A DNA stretch of 64,000 bases, taken from positions 310,001 through 374,000 of the forward strand of contig RAZH01000002.1 of NCBI GenBank assembly GCA_003612585.1, written 5' to 3'. Position numbers and translations under genes: made by a program. Shown here piece by piece: positions 34,210 through 42,553 of the stretch (position 1 is the first letter of the stretch; each line of letters opens with the position of its first letter). Source of the stretch: a bacterium 1XD42-54 (GTDB taxonomy: Bacteria > Bacillota > Clostridia > Lachnospirales > Lachnospiraceae). Under the pieces are notes generated by a model. The model did no database searches. It saw only the letters and a program-made list of their open reading frames with translations, and had not been told where the DNA came from.

Positions 34210-35173
34210 AAACTGGAAGACAGTAAAAAGAGGCTGCATTTTTTTCCTTTTGGTGACGGCGCTGCTTTTTGTGGCATCCCGAATGGTGGACCCTGTTTTC
34301 TGGTATGCAAAAGGGAACATAGAGGATCGGAACAAGTGCATTGCAGGTGTTTTGTCGGAGGAACCAAATACCGTTGATGTTCTGGTATTGGGAGATAGTG
34401 AGACGTATACTTCATTTTCTCCGTTGCAGCTATGGTCAGAACAGGGGATTCCTGCCTATGTCTGCGGGCAGTCAGGGCAGTGGATGCAGGAGGCTTACTA
34501 TATTTAAAAAAAGGTTCTCAAAAAACAGGATTTAAAGACAGTGGTTTTAGAAACGAATATGTTTTTCCGCTGCCAGGGGATTATGCAGGATATGCAGCTT
34601 TCGCTTGGGGAGCTGACGGCGTATTATTTTCCGATTTTCCGGTATCACAATCTCTGGAAGGAGGCGTTTGACAAGGAAGAAGATGCGCTGACGAGCTACA
34701 AAGGGTTTGAGATCCGGTCTGCTGTGAAACCATATGAGGGCGGAGATTATATGCAGGAAGAGAAGGAGCAGGATAAGCTGTCCGCTTACGGGCAGTTATA
34801 CTTTGATCAGATCCTTCGCCTTTGCAGGAAGCACGAAATCCAGGTGGTTTTGTACAGTGTGCCCTCGCCTTCCAACTGTAATTACCACACCCATGATGTG
34901 ATCAGCAACCTTGCAAAGAAAAAAGAGATATTGTATGTGGATCTGAATCTGAAGCTGGAAGAGCTTGGGATTGACTGGAAAAAAGACAGCCTTGACGGCG
35001 GAGATCATCTGAATTTGTCAGGGGCAAAGAAAGCAACTGCTTATTTGGGCCAATATCTGAAAGACGCGTGTGGTCTCGAGGACAGAAGGGGTCAGGACGC
35101 GTACGACGAATGGGATAAAAAGGCGAAAAAATATAAAAAGAAGGTTCAGAAAATTTTGAAGTCCAGAAAATAG
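34196..35173 (+). pseudogene. DltD-like SGNH-fold protein interrupted by an in-frame TAA
   Basis: One reading frame (325 codons) from ATG 34196, behind AGGAGGTG, to TAG 35171-35173 is broken only by TAA at 34505-34507. Both halves are in the same frame, so this is a nonsense change and not a frameshift; TTA (Leu) to TAA would explain it. The first 103 residues hold an N-terminal membrane helix and the SGNH block [12 protein letters not shown] with the catalytic Ser. The second part holds VVLETNMFFR and the DGGDHLNLSG block with the catalytic Asp and His. A GTG at 34541 could restart the second part, but separated catalytic residues make activity unlikely. In intact Dlt systems DltD works with DltB on the outer face. 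A sequencing error or strain variant is possible. Confidence 0.8.
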
Positions 35174-35198
35174 AATATCTCAATAGATTGATATGATG

Positions 35199-35226
35199 GG
35201 AAGAGGCGTACCTCTTCCTTTTTTGT
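35199..35226 (+). terminator. Terminator of the Dlt-like operon
   Basis: GGAAGAGG (35199-35206), a four-base loop, CCTCTTCC (35211-35218) and a T run: a near-ideal intrinsic terminator. Confidence 0.9.
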
Positions 35227-35500
35227 ATTTATGTAATTGTATATGCGGAGTTTTTGTGGAAAAAGAAGTACAAAGATGAACAGCAGATGAGGGAATATGT
35301 GAAAAAATTTGCGAGAAAACAAAGCATATGAAACAGGTAAATGACCATATGTCTGAATACTCTTTGATACAAGAAGAAAAAGAAATAGCAGAACAGCCAC
35401 TTGACGGCACCGGCCGAAAATGATACGATAGGGAAGTCTGTACATAATCTAGTAGATGCAGACCTTTGAAAATACATGGTATTGTAGAGGACGGGTGTTT
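35227..35500 (+). other. Intergenic region with possible gene remnant and a promoter
   Basis: No complete gene is seen. One plus-strand frame from about 35236 to TGA 35329-35331 would encode a hydrophobic stretch and then a basic helix (AEFLWKKKYKDEQQ) that looks protein-like, but it has no start codon or ribosome site. The rest is A+T-rich filler leading to the promoter at 35401. Confidence 0.3.
35401..35429 (+). promoter_or_regulatory. Candidate promoter before the NrdG-like gene
   Basis: TTGACG (35401-35406), 17 bases, TACGAT (35424-35429), about 70 bases before the start codon. Confidence 0.5.
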
Positions 35501-35992
35501 ATGCGTTATCATAATATTACGAAGGACGATATGTTAAATGGTGATGGCCTGCGTGTAGTGCTCTGGGTTGCAGGCTGTGGACATCACTGTGAGGAATGCC
35601 AGAATCCGGTCACATGGGATTCCGAGGGAGGAATACCGTTTGAAAAAAAGGACAAAGAAGAGCTGTTTGCACAGCTTGAAAAGTCTTATGTTTCAGGGAT
35701 TACATTCAGCGGAGGAGATCCTCTGTTTCCGACAAATGAGCCGGAGGTGCTGGCGCTTGCCAAAGAAATTCGCAGAGAATTTCCCGGAAAAACAATCTGG
35801 CTGTACACCGGGTATCTCTGGGAGTATGTGAAAAACAGGGAGATTGCAAAGTACATTGATGTGCTGGTTGACGGGCCTTATGTGAAGCAGCTGCGCGATA
35901 CGAAACTTTTCTGGCGGGGAAGTGCTAATCAGCGGGTGATTGACGTAAGAGAGTCACTGGAATCAGGCAAGGTAGTATTGCACTGCGGCTGA
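35501..35992 (+). CDS. nrdG: Anaerobic ribonucleotide reductase activating protein (radical SAM)
   Basis: A 163 aa glycyl-radical-enzyme activase of the NrdG type. It reductively cleaves S-adenosylmethionine to place the glycyl radical on class III ribonucleotide reductase NrdD. The radical SAM cluster motif is CGHHCEEC (C-x3-C-x2-C, about residues 27-34), after NGDGLRVVLWVAGC. It is followed by TFSGGDPL and the WLYTGYLWE segment, then a DVLVDGPY end motif shared with NrdG. The ATG at 35501 is preceded by AGAGGACGGG. nrdD is not adjacent, so identity rests on sequence pattern only. Confidence 0.88.
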   Translation: MRYHNITKDDMLNGDGLRVVLWVAGCGHHCEECQNPVTWDSEGGIPFEKKDKEELFAQLEKSYVSGITFSGGDPLFPTNEPEVLALAKEIRREFPGKTIWLYTGYLWEYVKNREIAKYIDVLVDGPYVKQLRDTKLFWRGSANQRVIDVRESLESGKVVLHCG

Positions 35993-36064
35993 TTGATGGA
36001 AAAACGGAAAAGAAAAAATAGAAAAAAACAGAAAAAGCCAAAGAGGCTACAGACAGGAGTGCTT

Positions 36065-36499
36065 ATGAAACAGATTAAAATACAGTATCTTGATGATGAA
36101 ATCAAACGCCTTACGTATATCGACGGAAAATCAGATTGGATTGACCTGCGTGCGGCGGAAGAGGTGACGTTGAAAAAAGGCGAGTTCCGCATGATTCATC
36201 TTGGGGTTGCGATGCAGCTTCCAAAGGGGTATGAGGCGCATATCGTTCCGCGCAGTTCTACGTTCAAAAATTTCGGAATCATTCAGGTAAATCATATGGG
36301 AGTTGTGGACGAGACGTATGCTGGTCCTAATGACTGGTGGAGGATGCCTGTCCTGGCTGTAAGAGACACACAGATTCATAAGAATGACAGAATCTGTCAG
36401 TTCCGCATTATGGAGCATCAGCCGCAGATTCGATTTGAGGAATGCGAGCAGCTCGAAGCCCCGGACCGTGGAGGCTTTGGCAGTACTGGCATGAACTGA
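36065..36499 (+). CDS. dut: dUTP diphosphatase (dUTPase, trimeric type)
   Basis: Hydrolyses dUTP to dUMP and pyrophosphate, keeping uracil out of DNA and feeding thymidylate synthesis. The 144 aa length fits the homotrimeric family. Motifs: a [14 protein letters not shown] start, motif 2 [10 protein letters not shown], motif 3 [14 protein letters not shown] (catalytic Asp and uracil-binding Tyr) and a C-terminal GGFGSTG arm. The ATG at 36065 follows AGGAG; the open frame extends back to 35993 through a lysine-rich stretch without a ribosome site. It sits 72 bases after nrdG, a sensible pairing for deoxynucleotide supply. Confidence 0.93.
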   Translation: MKQIKIQYLDDEIKRLTYIDGKSDWIDLRAAEEVTLKKGEFRMIHLGVAMQLPKGYEAHIVPRSSTFKNFGIIQVNHMGVVDETYAGPNDWWRMPVLAVRDTQIHKNDRICQFRIMEHQPQIRFEECEQLEAPDRGGFGSTGMN

Positions 36500-36597
36500 C
36501 TGGAGGGAGAATATTTAAGATGACGGACAGGAAATGTCCGTTCAACTTATTAAAATGCACCAAATTGTATGAAAAGTTAAATAATTGGTAATTTTTG

Positions 36598-36627
36598 GCA
36601 TTCGCATGGATTTGCGGATGCTTTTTT
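36598..36627 (+). terminator. Terminator after dut
   Basis: GCATTCGCA (36598-36606) and TGCGGATGC (36613-36621) form a stem around six bases, then six T. A second hairpin, ACGGACA/TGTCCGT, lies at about 36527-36542. Confidence 0.8.
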
Positions 36628-36645
36628 GTGACAAAATTACAGATT

Positions 36646-36686
36646 TTGCTTTACCATATCAGAAAAGTGTATTATGATATATGGTA
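36646..36686 (+). promoter_or_regulatory. Promoter overlapped by a perfect inverted repeat
   Basis: TTGCTT (36646-36651) and TATTAT (36670-36675) are spaced by 18 bases. TACCATAT (36652-36659) and ATATGGTA (36679-36686) are exact inverted repeats that bracket the spacer and -10 box. A dimeric repressor site would fit. It lies 62 bases before the membrane methyltransferase-like gene that heads a three-gene operon. Confidence 0.5.
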
Positions 36687-36747
36687 GCGAAAAAAAGAGT
36701 ATTTTGTAAATAGAACGATAAAACAGGAAGGTACATCAGGTGGAAAG

Positions 36748-37323
36748 ATGATCTGGATAGCCGGAGGACTTTTAACATTTTTTCTGTATTTGATTTATGA
36801 TCTGAACAGTGTTCTCTGGCAGAAAAAGATACTGCACGGATTCTTTTTTCTGGGGAATATTCTGCTTGCAGGGGTGACGGTGGTCCAGATTCTGGAAGCG
36901 GTTTCTGAGGTACGGCTTGGCGCGTGTTTTTGGATTTTTGCCGTACTTTCGGGGGTATTTTTGTTACTCCTGATTGACACCTTATTTTTTGCGCTTCCTT
37001 TTGAGTGTACCTATCTGGAGGTAGGCAAAAAGCCCTGCGTCTGTGACTTTGGAATGTATGCGTTGTGTCGCCACCCGGGGGTGCTGTGGTTTTTTCTGTT
37101 CTATTTTTGTCTAGGGATTGCATTATATCCGGCAGAGTTGATTTATGCTGGGATGTTTTACAGCATATTAAATCTGTGCTACGTAATTTTTCAGGATCAC
37201 TGGACATTTCCGCTTACTTTTGCGGATTATGAAAATTATAAAAGGACGACGCCGTTTTTGATACCGAATCAGAGAAGTATACGGCGGGCGATCCAGACCA
37301 GACGGTCAAAACAGTCAGAATGA
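36748..37323 (+). CDS. Membrane protein resembling isoprenylcysteine/phospholipid methyltransferases
   Basis: A 191 aa protein with about five hydrophobic segments. Its GMYALCRHPGVLWFF segment (near residue 100) recalls the Y-x-x-x-R-H-P-x-Y-x-G motif that binds S-adenosylmethionine in ICMT and PEMT-type membrane methyltransferases, and the later DYENYKRTTPFLIPN resembles the conserved E-Y-x-x-Y-x-x-x-x-x-x-F-x-P end of that family. Key positions are imperfectly conserved, so activity is uncertain. The basic C-terminal tail should be cytoplasmic. It heads an operon with a GH3 enzyme 25 bases downstream. The start ATG lacks a strong ribosome site (GGAAAG). Confidence 0.6.
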   Translation: MIWIAGGLLTFFLYLIYDLNSVLWQKKILHGFFFLGNILLAGVTVVQILEAVSEVRLGACFWIFAVLSGVFLLLLIDTLFFALPFECTYLEVGKKPCVCDFGMYALCRHPGVLWFFLFYFCLGIALYPAELIYAGMFYSILNLCYVIFQDHWTFPLTFADYENYKRTTPFLIPNQRSIRRAIQTRRSKQSE

Positions 37324-37348
37324 TCCTCAAAAGAGGAGATTTTGACTG

Positions 37349-39007
37349 ATGGGGGAGAAGAAGATGCGGTTTCAGGAGAAGCTTCGCAGATACTCAAAAT
37401 CGGAAATCTGGGAAGAATATTGTGGCTTTCTGGATATGACGATGGAAGAGTATATGAACATGCAGAAGCGCCTCGTGGCAGAGGAGATTAAACTGTGGTG
37501 TGGCAGTGAGCTTGGAAAGCGGATTTTAAACGGGAAGTGTCCCGGTACGCTGGAAGAGTTTCGTGCCATGGTTCCACTTACGACTTACGATGATTATGCA
37601 GATATTCTGTTGCGAAAAGAGACGACCAGCCTTCCGGAGGAGCCGGTACTTTGGATACAGACGACGTGGGAAGGCGGGATGTATCCGATGAAAATGGCGC
37701 CGTATACGAAGAGTATGCTGGACACTTATAAACGAAATGTCATGGCCTGTTTTATTCTGGCAACCGGAAAAGAGCGCGGCGATTTTGACATATCAGTTAC
37801 GGATCATATGCTGTACGCTCTGGCGCCGCTTCCGTATGCGACAGGGCTTTTGCCATTGCTGCTTCATGATGAGATTGATATTGAATATTTGCCTCCTGTC
37901 AAGGAAGCAGTCCATATGAGTTTTCAGGAACGCAATGCAAAAGGATTTAAAATGGGCCTGAAAAAAGGAATTGAGTACTTTTTTGGGCTTGGCAGCGTGA
38001 CGTATTTTGTTAGTAAAAGTCTTTCGGCTTTACAGGAAGGCGGGAAAGGTTCACTTGCCGGAAAACTGAACCAGATTTCTCCGAAGATGATGCTGCGCTA
38101 TGTCTCAGCCAGAAAAAGATGCAGACAGGAGGAGCGGGAGCTTTTGCCGCGCGATCTGTTTACACTGAAAGGTTTTATGTGTGCCGGAACGGATAACTGG
38201 TGCTACAAAGACGAGCTGGAAGAGATGTGGGGCATCCGTCCGATGGAGATTTTTGCCGGAACAGAACCGACATGTGTGGGAACTGAGGCATGGTCCAGGA
38301 GCGGTATGTACTTTTTTCCGGATGCCTGCTTTTATGAGTTTATACCGGAAAACGAAATGTACAGAAATCTGGACGACCCGTCTTATGTGCCGCGCACTTA
38401 TCTGATGGATGAGCTGACAGCGGGAGAGAAATATGAGATTGTAGTTACAGTCTTAAAAGGCGGTGCGTTTGCGCGGTATCGTGTGGGTGACGTATACCGT
38501 TGTCTTGGAAACGGCTGCCGGGAAGATGGCACGAAGATTCCAAGATTTTCCTATATAGACCGGGTACCTTGGGTGATTGATATTGCCGGATTTACCCGGA
38601 TTACGGAAAAATCGATTCGTCATGCGATCGAATTATCCGGTCTGAAGATTGAGGATTGGTTTGCAGTGAAGGAATATACAAAGGAAAACAGGCCGCAGCT
38701 TCATATGTATGTGGAGCTTAGGCGAGACTGTATTTCAGGAGCAGCGCTTGGCAGAGAGATTCTGAAAGAGCATTTGAGCGTGTATGTAAAATATGTGGAT
38801 GATGATTATAAGGATCTGAAAAAGATTCTTGGCATGGACCCATTAAATATTACGGTAGTAAAATGCGGAACCTTTGAGAAATATGAGAGCGTGTATGGAT
38901 GCAAAATACGTAAAATAAATCCACCGGCCTGCGAGGTGGCGGACTTTGTTGCGCTGCAAAGCGCCAGAGGCCCGCTGTGGAAGGGAGGCAGTTATGGTGA
39001 GCTATAG
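37349..39007 (+). CDS. GH3-family acyl-adenylating enzyme
   Basis: A 552 aa protein of the GH3 auxin-responsive-promoter family, ANL-fold enzymes that adenylate a carboxylic acid and pass it to an amine. Evidence: LWCGSELGKRIL and TTYDDYADILL in the N-terminal part, a QTTWEGGMYPMKMAPYTK segment (near 105) in place of the usual S/T-G-T-S-x-G-x-x-K nucleotide loop, FAGTEPTCVGTEAW (near 300) for the adenine site, RYRVGDVYRCLG (near 375) and a C-terminal mobile domain. Substrates of bacterial members are mostly unknown. An alternative start is ATG 37364. It overlaps the downstream signalling gene by 14 bases. Confidence 0.78.
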   Translation: MGEKKMRFQEKLRRYSKSEIWEEYCGFLDMTMEEYMNMQKRLVAEEIKLWCGSELGKRILNGKCPGTLEEFRAMVPLTTYDDYADILLRKETTSLPEEPVLWIQTTWEGGMYPMKMAPYTKSMLDTYKRNVMACFILATGKERGDFDISVTDHMLYALAPLPYATGLLPLLLHDEIDIEYLPPVKEAVHMSFQERNAKGFKMGLKKGIEYFFGLGSVTYFVSKSLSALQEGGKGSLAGKLNQISPKMMLRYVSARKRCRQEERELLPRDLFTLKGFMCAGTDNWCYKDELEEMWGIRPMEIFAGTEPTCVGTEAWSRSGMYFFPDACFYEFIPENEMYRNLDDPSYVPRTYLMDELTAGEKYEIVVTVLKGGAFARYRVGDVYRCLGNGCREDGTKIPRFSYIDRVPWVIDIAGFTRITEKSIRHAIELSGLKIEDWFAVKEYTKENRPQLHMYVELRRDCISGAALGREILKEHLSVYVKYVDDDYKDLKKILGMDPLNITVVKCGTFEKYESVYGCKIRKINPPACEVADFVALQSARGPLWKGGSYGEL

Positions 39008-41519
39008 CTGGGTTTCGGTGATTGCTTTGCTGGGATATCTGTTTTTGTTTCTGGCTTTTGCGTCTGCAAAGAAAACAAGGGTAATCAATTCCTTTCTTCT
39101 TCTTTTGCTGATTTTGATTTTTTGGAGCGGCGGCTCTTTTATGATGCGGATTCGCTTCTGGCCATCCGTAAATTTCTGGCATTACGTATCAATTGCTGGA
39201 ATTATGATGGTACCTTATGGATTTTACCGGTTTTATCTGGATTTTCTGGAAGAAAAACAGAAGGGCAGAAGGAAATTGTGGTTTCTGTTTTTCCTGTCCT
39301 GTTTTATTGTGAACTGGTTCACACAGATTTTTATCCCCACGCCTGAAATAGTCACAGGAACAGACGGCCACGTGAAATTTATTTACTGCTACGGATGGCC
39401 GATTTATCTTCTGGCGCTTGCGGTTGTCGTGCTTCTGGCAGAGATCATCCAACTGTTTTTTAAATATTGCAAGGGAGATGTACTGACCTTTCGGCAGCTC
39501 CGTCCGATTCTGATTGGAATTTTAATCGTAGCAGTAGGCAATGTGGCTTCCACGGCAAAGATTTTTTCAGGGATTCCTGTGGATATTATATCGGGGATGC
39601 TTTTTGCATATTTTTTGTTTTATGCACTTTATAAGAAAAAAATGTTTAAGCTTACAGTACTGATTGCCCCGACAAACTGTTATGTGATTGCACTTGTAAT
39701 TAGTGCACTTTTGTTTCAGAATATGTTTTTGCCTCTGAAAACCTGGATGGAGAAAAGGCTTGGAATGGGAGAGTCTGCGGCGCTGCTTTTTATCGCCATG
39801 CTGATGGTTGGCCTGATCTATTTTCTCGTAATTGTAATGAAGAAATTTCTTGATAATCTGTTTGTAAAAGAAGAACAGGTACAGGCGCAGACGATCAAAG
39901 ATTTCAGCCATACGGTGTCGCAGACACTGAAAAAGGAAGAAATATTGTCAAGCCTCGTTGAGGTTATCCTGAAAATGATTGAGGTTGACAGGGTATATGT
40001 ATTTATCCAGAATGCAGACAATGCGTATGTGATGGAACAGACGGCCAGCCCGCTTGAAAAAAGAGGTTTCCTGTTGCCGGAGGATCACCCGTTGATTCAG
40101 TATTTGCGGTCGCATGATCAGTGCCTGCTTATTGAGGACTTCAAGCGTACAAACAGCTACCATTCGATGTGGGAGGCTGAAAAGCGTCAGTTTGAAGACT
40201 GGGGCGTGGCCTGTATTGCCCCCATGAAGGATAACAGCGAACTGGTAGGCGTTATTATGCTTTCTGAAAAAAGAAAAGGGCGTGCATACAGCTACGACGA
40301 TATGAGTCTTTTGCTGTCCGTAAATTCTGTCTGCTCCATGGCTGTGAAAAATTCCAGACTGTATGAACAGGCGTACAATGAGGCGCGCAGGGATGAACTG
40401 ACAAGATTGTTTAACCGAAAAAGGTTTTATGAGGTTATCCAGGAACAGTTTGAAGGGTGCCATGAGTGTTCTCTGGCGCTTGTGATGATCAATGTGGATG
40501 ATTTTAAACTGTATAATCAGCTGTACGGGGCAAAGGAGGGAGATCTTGCTCTGAAGAAAATTGCGTCGATTATTGATGCAGCGACAGCAGACAGAGGAAT
40601 TGCTTTTCGCATGGTCGGAAAAGAATTTTCCATCCTGCTTCCTTCCTATGATATTTATTCGGCGAAGGTGTTGGCTGAGTCTATATCAGATCAGGTGCGG
40701 AGCATGAATGAGCAGACGAGTCTCTACAAAATGAAAACACTGACTTTAAGCTGTGGAGTCTGTGCATCGCCCTATATGGCATCAAGTGCCGAGGAACTGA
40801 TTGCGAATGCAGATCTTGCTGTGTACAGTGCAAAACGTTTCGGAAAGAATGCAGTTGTCATGTATTCTGATGATGTCAAAGCACAGGATAATGAACAGGA
40901 GAAGAACAGAAAAGTCAGCTATTACGATACGTATGCTTCTACCATCTATGCGCTGACGGCGGCGATTGATACAAAGGACCATTATACATTTGGCCATTCC
41001 CAGAATGTCGCTTACTATGCAGCAGAGCTTGCACGGGAAATCGGAATGAACGAGGAATTCATGGATATTGTAAAAGAGGCGGGGCTTCTTCATGACATCG
41101 GAAAAATTGGCGTCCGAGAGGACATTTTGAACAAGCCGGGCAGACTGTCAGCAGAAGAATACGAGATTATGAAAGGTCACGTGGAAAATGCAATCGGTAT
41201 TATCCGTCACCTGCCTTCGCTGGATTACGTGATTCCGGCGGTGCTTTCGCATCATGAGCGCTATGATGGTCGTGGTTATCCGCGTGGGATTGCAGGGGAG
41301 GATATTCCGGTAATGGGAAGAATCCTGTGTGTAGTAGATTCGTTTGATGCGATGATTTCCAAACGAAGCTACAAAAAGGCGATGCCGGTAGAACAGGCAT
41401 TGCGGGTACTGGAGGAAGAGCGGTTTGGCCAGTTTGATCCAAAGCTGGCGGATGTGTTTATCCGAATGGTACGTGAGGAAAAGATTGAGATACGGCTGAT
41501 GGCGCCGGAAAGTCCATAA
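38994..41519 (+). CDS. Membrane GAF-GGDEF-HD-GYP signalling protein
   Basis: An 841 aa sensor. Seven to eight N-terminal hydrophobic helices (residues about 5-290, 7TM-type sensor), a GAF domain (about 330-465), a GGDEF domain (about 475-630) and an HD-GYP domain (about 650-835). The GGDEF signature is degraded (MVGKEFSIL, so G-K-E-F) and probably lacks cyclase activity, perhaps binding GTP. The HD-GYP domain is intact with LLHDIGKIG and HHERYDGRGYP, consistent with c-di-GMP hydrolysis. The ATG at 38994 follows AAGGGAGG. Overlap with the GH3 gene suggests translational coupling and a shared function. Confidence 0.87.
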   Translation: MVSYSWVSVIALLGYLFLFLAFASAKKTRVINSFLLLLLILIFWSGGSFMMRIRFWPSVNFWHYVSIAGIMMVPYGFYRFYLDFLEEKQKGRRKLWFLFFLSCFIVNWFTQIFIPTPEIVTGTDGHVKFIYCYGWPIYLLALAVVVLLAEIIQLFFKYCKGDVLTFRQLRPILIGILIVAVGNVASTAKIFSGIPVDIISGMLFAYFLFYALYKKKMFKLTVLIAPTNCYVIALVISALLFQNMFLPLKTWMEKRLGMGESAALLFIAMLMVGLIYFLVIVMKKFLDNLFVKEEQVQAQTIKDFSHTVSQTLKKEEILSSLVEVILKMIEVDRVYVFIQNADNAYVMEQTASPLEKRGFLLPEDHPLIQYLRSHDQCLLIEDFKRTNSYHSMWEAEKRQFEDWGVACIAPMKDNSELVGVIMLSEKRKGRAYSYDDMSLLLSVNSVCSMAVKNSRLYEQAYNEARRDELTRLFNRKRFYEVIQEQFEGCHECSLALVMINVDDFKLYNQLYGAKEGDLALKKIASIIDAATADRGIAFRMVGKEFSILLPSYDIYSAKVLAESISDQVRSMNEQTSLYKMKTLTLSCGVCASPYMASSAEELIANADLAVYSAKRFGKNAVVMYSDDVKAQDNEQEKNRKVSYYDTYASTIYALTAAIDTKDHYTFGHSQNVAYYAAELAREIGMNEEFMDIVKEAGLLHDIGKIGVREDILNKPGRLSAEEYEIMKGHVENAIGIIRHLPSLDYVIPAVLSHHERYDGRGYPRGIAGEDIPVMGRILCVVDSFDAMISKRSYKKAMPVEQALRVLEEERFGQFDPKLADVFIRMVREEKIEIRLMAPESP

Positions 41520-41531
41520 ACATACATAAAG

Positions 41532-41577
41532 AAGGGCTGCTGCAAGAACTTGAACGAAAGCACTTGTAGCAGCCTTA
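41532..41577. terminator. Bidirectional terminator between the HD-GYP gene and arcC
   Basis: AAGGGCTGCTGCAAG (41532-41546) pairs with CTTGTAGCAGCCTT (41563-41576); flanking A and T runs serve both convergent genes. Confidence 0.85.
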
Positions 41578-41579
41578 TT

Positions 41580-42506
41580 TTATGAGATAACGGTACCTGT
41601 TTTGCCAAGGTATGCGTCTTTTGCATGGTCCGCGGAGGTGATAATCGCCTTGCGGCCATTTTTTTGTGAAACAAAATGTACGGCAGCCTCGACTTTGGGC
41701 AACATCTTATTTTTGCCGAATTCTTTATTTTCAATATGCTTCAGCGCTTCACCTGGAGTGATATTCTGAAGCGGTATCGGATGCTCGGAGTCATGATGCA
41801 GGCAGACAAATTCGTCGTTTGTCAGAAGCATAAGAATATCTGCATCGGTCAGATCTGCGAGCCGTCCGCTGACGAGGTCTTTTTCAATTACGGCGCTGGC
41901 GCCTTTTAAGTTGCTTCCCTGTTTGAGAACAGGAATCCCGCCCCCGCCTCCGGCAATCACGATGTGTCCGGCATCCACAAGCGCATTGATCGCATCAATT
42001 TCTACAATATCAAGCGGTTTCGGAGAGGCTACGATTCGGCGAAAGCCCTTTCCAGGCTCTTCTATAACATAGTTTCCCTTTTTCTCTTCCGCGGCGGCTT
42101 CCTCTGCAGTGAGATAACGGCCGATTACTTTGATGGGATGATAGAAAGCTTCATCGTACGGGTCTACGGTAACTTGTGTAAGTACAGTGGCTACTGTTTT
42201 GTAAATACCACGTTTTAGAAGCTCGCAGCGCAGCGCGTTTTGGATGTCGTAGCCAATATAGCCCTGACTCATGGCAGAGCAGACGGACATGGGAGCTCCG
42301 TATGTATCATGAAATTTGGCAAATTCATTCATGGCAGTGTGAATCATGCCTACCTGGGGAGCATTGCTGTGCGTAATAATAAGCTGCGCTCCTTCTTCGA
42401 TCAGATCTGCCAGAATCGGCACTGAGGCTTTAAGGGCCGACTGTTGCTCAGGAAACGTTGTGCCAAGGGCTTTATGGCCCAGAGCAACCACAACTTTTTT
42501 CTTCAT
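41580..42506 (-). CDS. arcC: Carbamate kinase
   Basis: Makes ATP and carbamate from carbamoyl phosphate and ADP, usually the last step of arginine deiminase or purine/agmatine fermentation. The 308 aa length and amino-acid-kinase fold match: THSNAPQVG near residue 46, a Gly-rich IAGGGGGIPV near 195, EKDLVSGRLA near 215 and a C-terminal MLPKVEAAVHF then AIITSADHA. The N-terminal phosphate loop is VALGHKALGTT rather than the usual V-A-L-G-G-N-A-L, a noticeable departure. No arcA, arcB or other arginine genes are nearby. A promoter of its own lies upstream. Confidence 0.9.
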   Translation of the reverse strand: MKKKVVVALGHKALGTTFPEQQSALKASVPILADLIEEGAQLIITHSNAPQVGMIHTAMNEFAKFHDTYGAPMSVCSAMSQGYIGYDIQNALRCELLKRGIYKTVATVLTQVTVDPYDEAFYHPIKVIGRYLTAEEAAAEEKKGNYVIEEPGKGFRRIVASPKPLDIVEIDAINALVDAGHIVIAGGGGGIPVLKQGSNLKGASAVIEKDLVSGRLADLTDADILMLLTNDEFVCLHHDSEHPIPLQNITPGEALKHIENKEFGKNKMLPKVEAAVHFVSQKNGRKAIITSADHAKDAYLGKTGTVIS

Positions 42507-42553
42507 ATGGGAATCCTCATGCTTTCTTAAATTCAGTTCAATTACCTGACAAT

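Noticed and set aside
34505-34541. Frameshift as the cause of the split DltD-like gene
   Set aside because: The upstream and downstream parts are in the same frame (345 bases from start to the GTG at 34541 is a multiple of three), so a nonsense codon is the simpler explanation.
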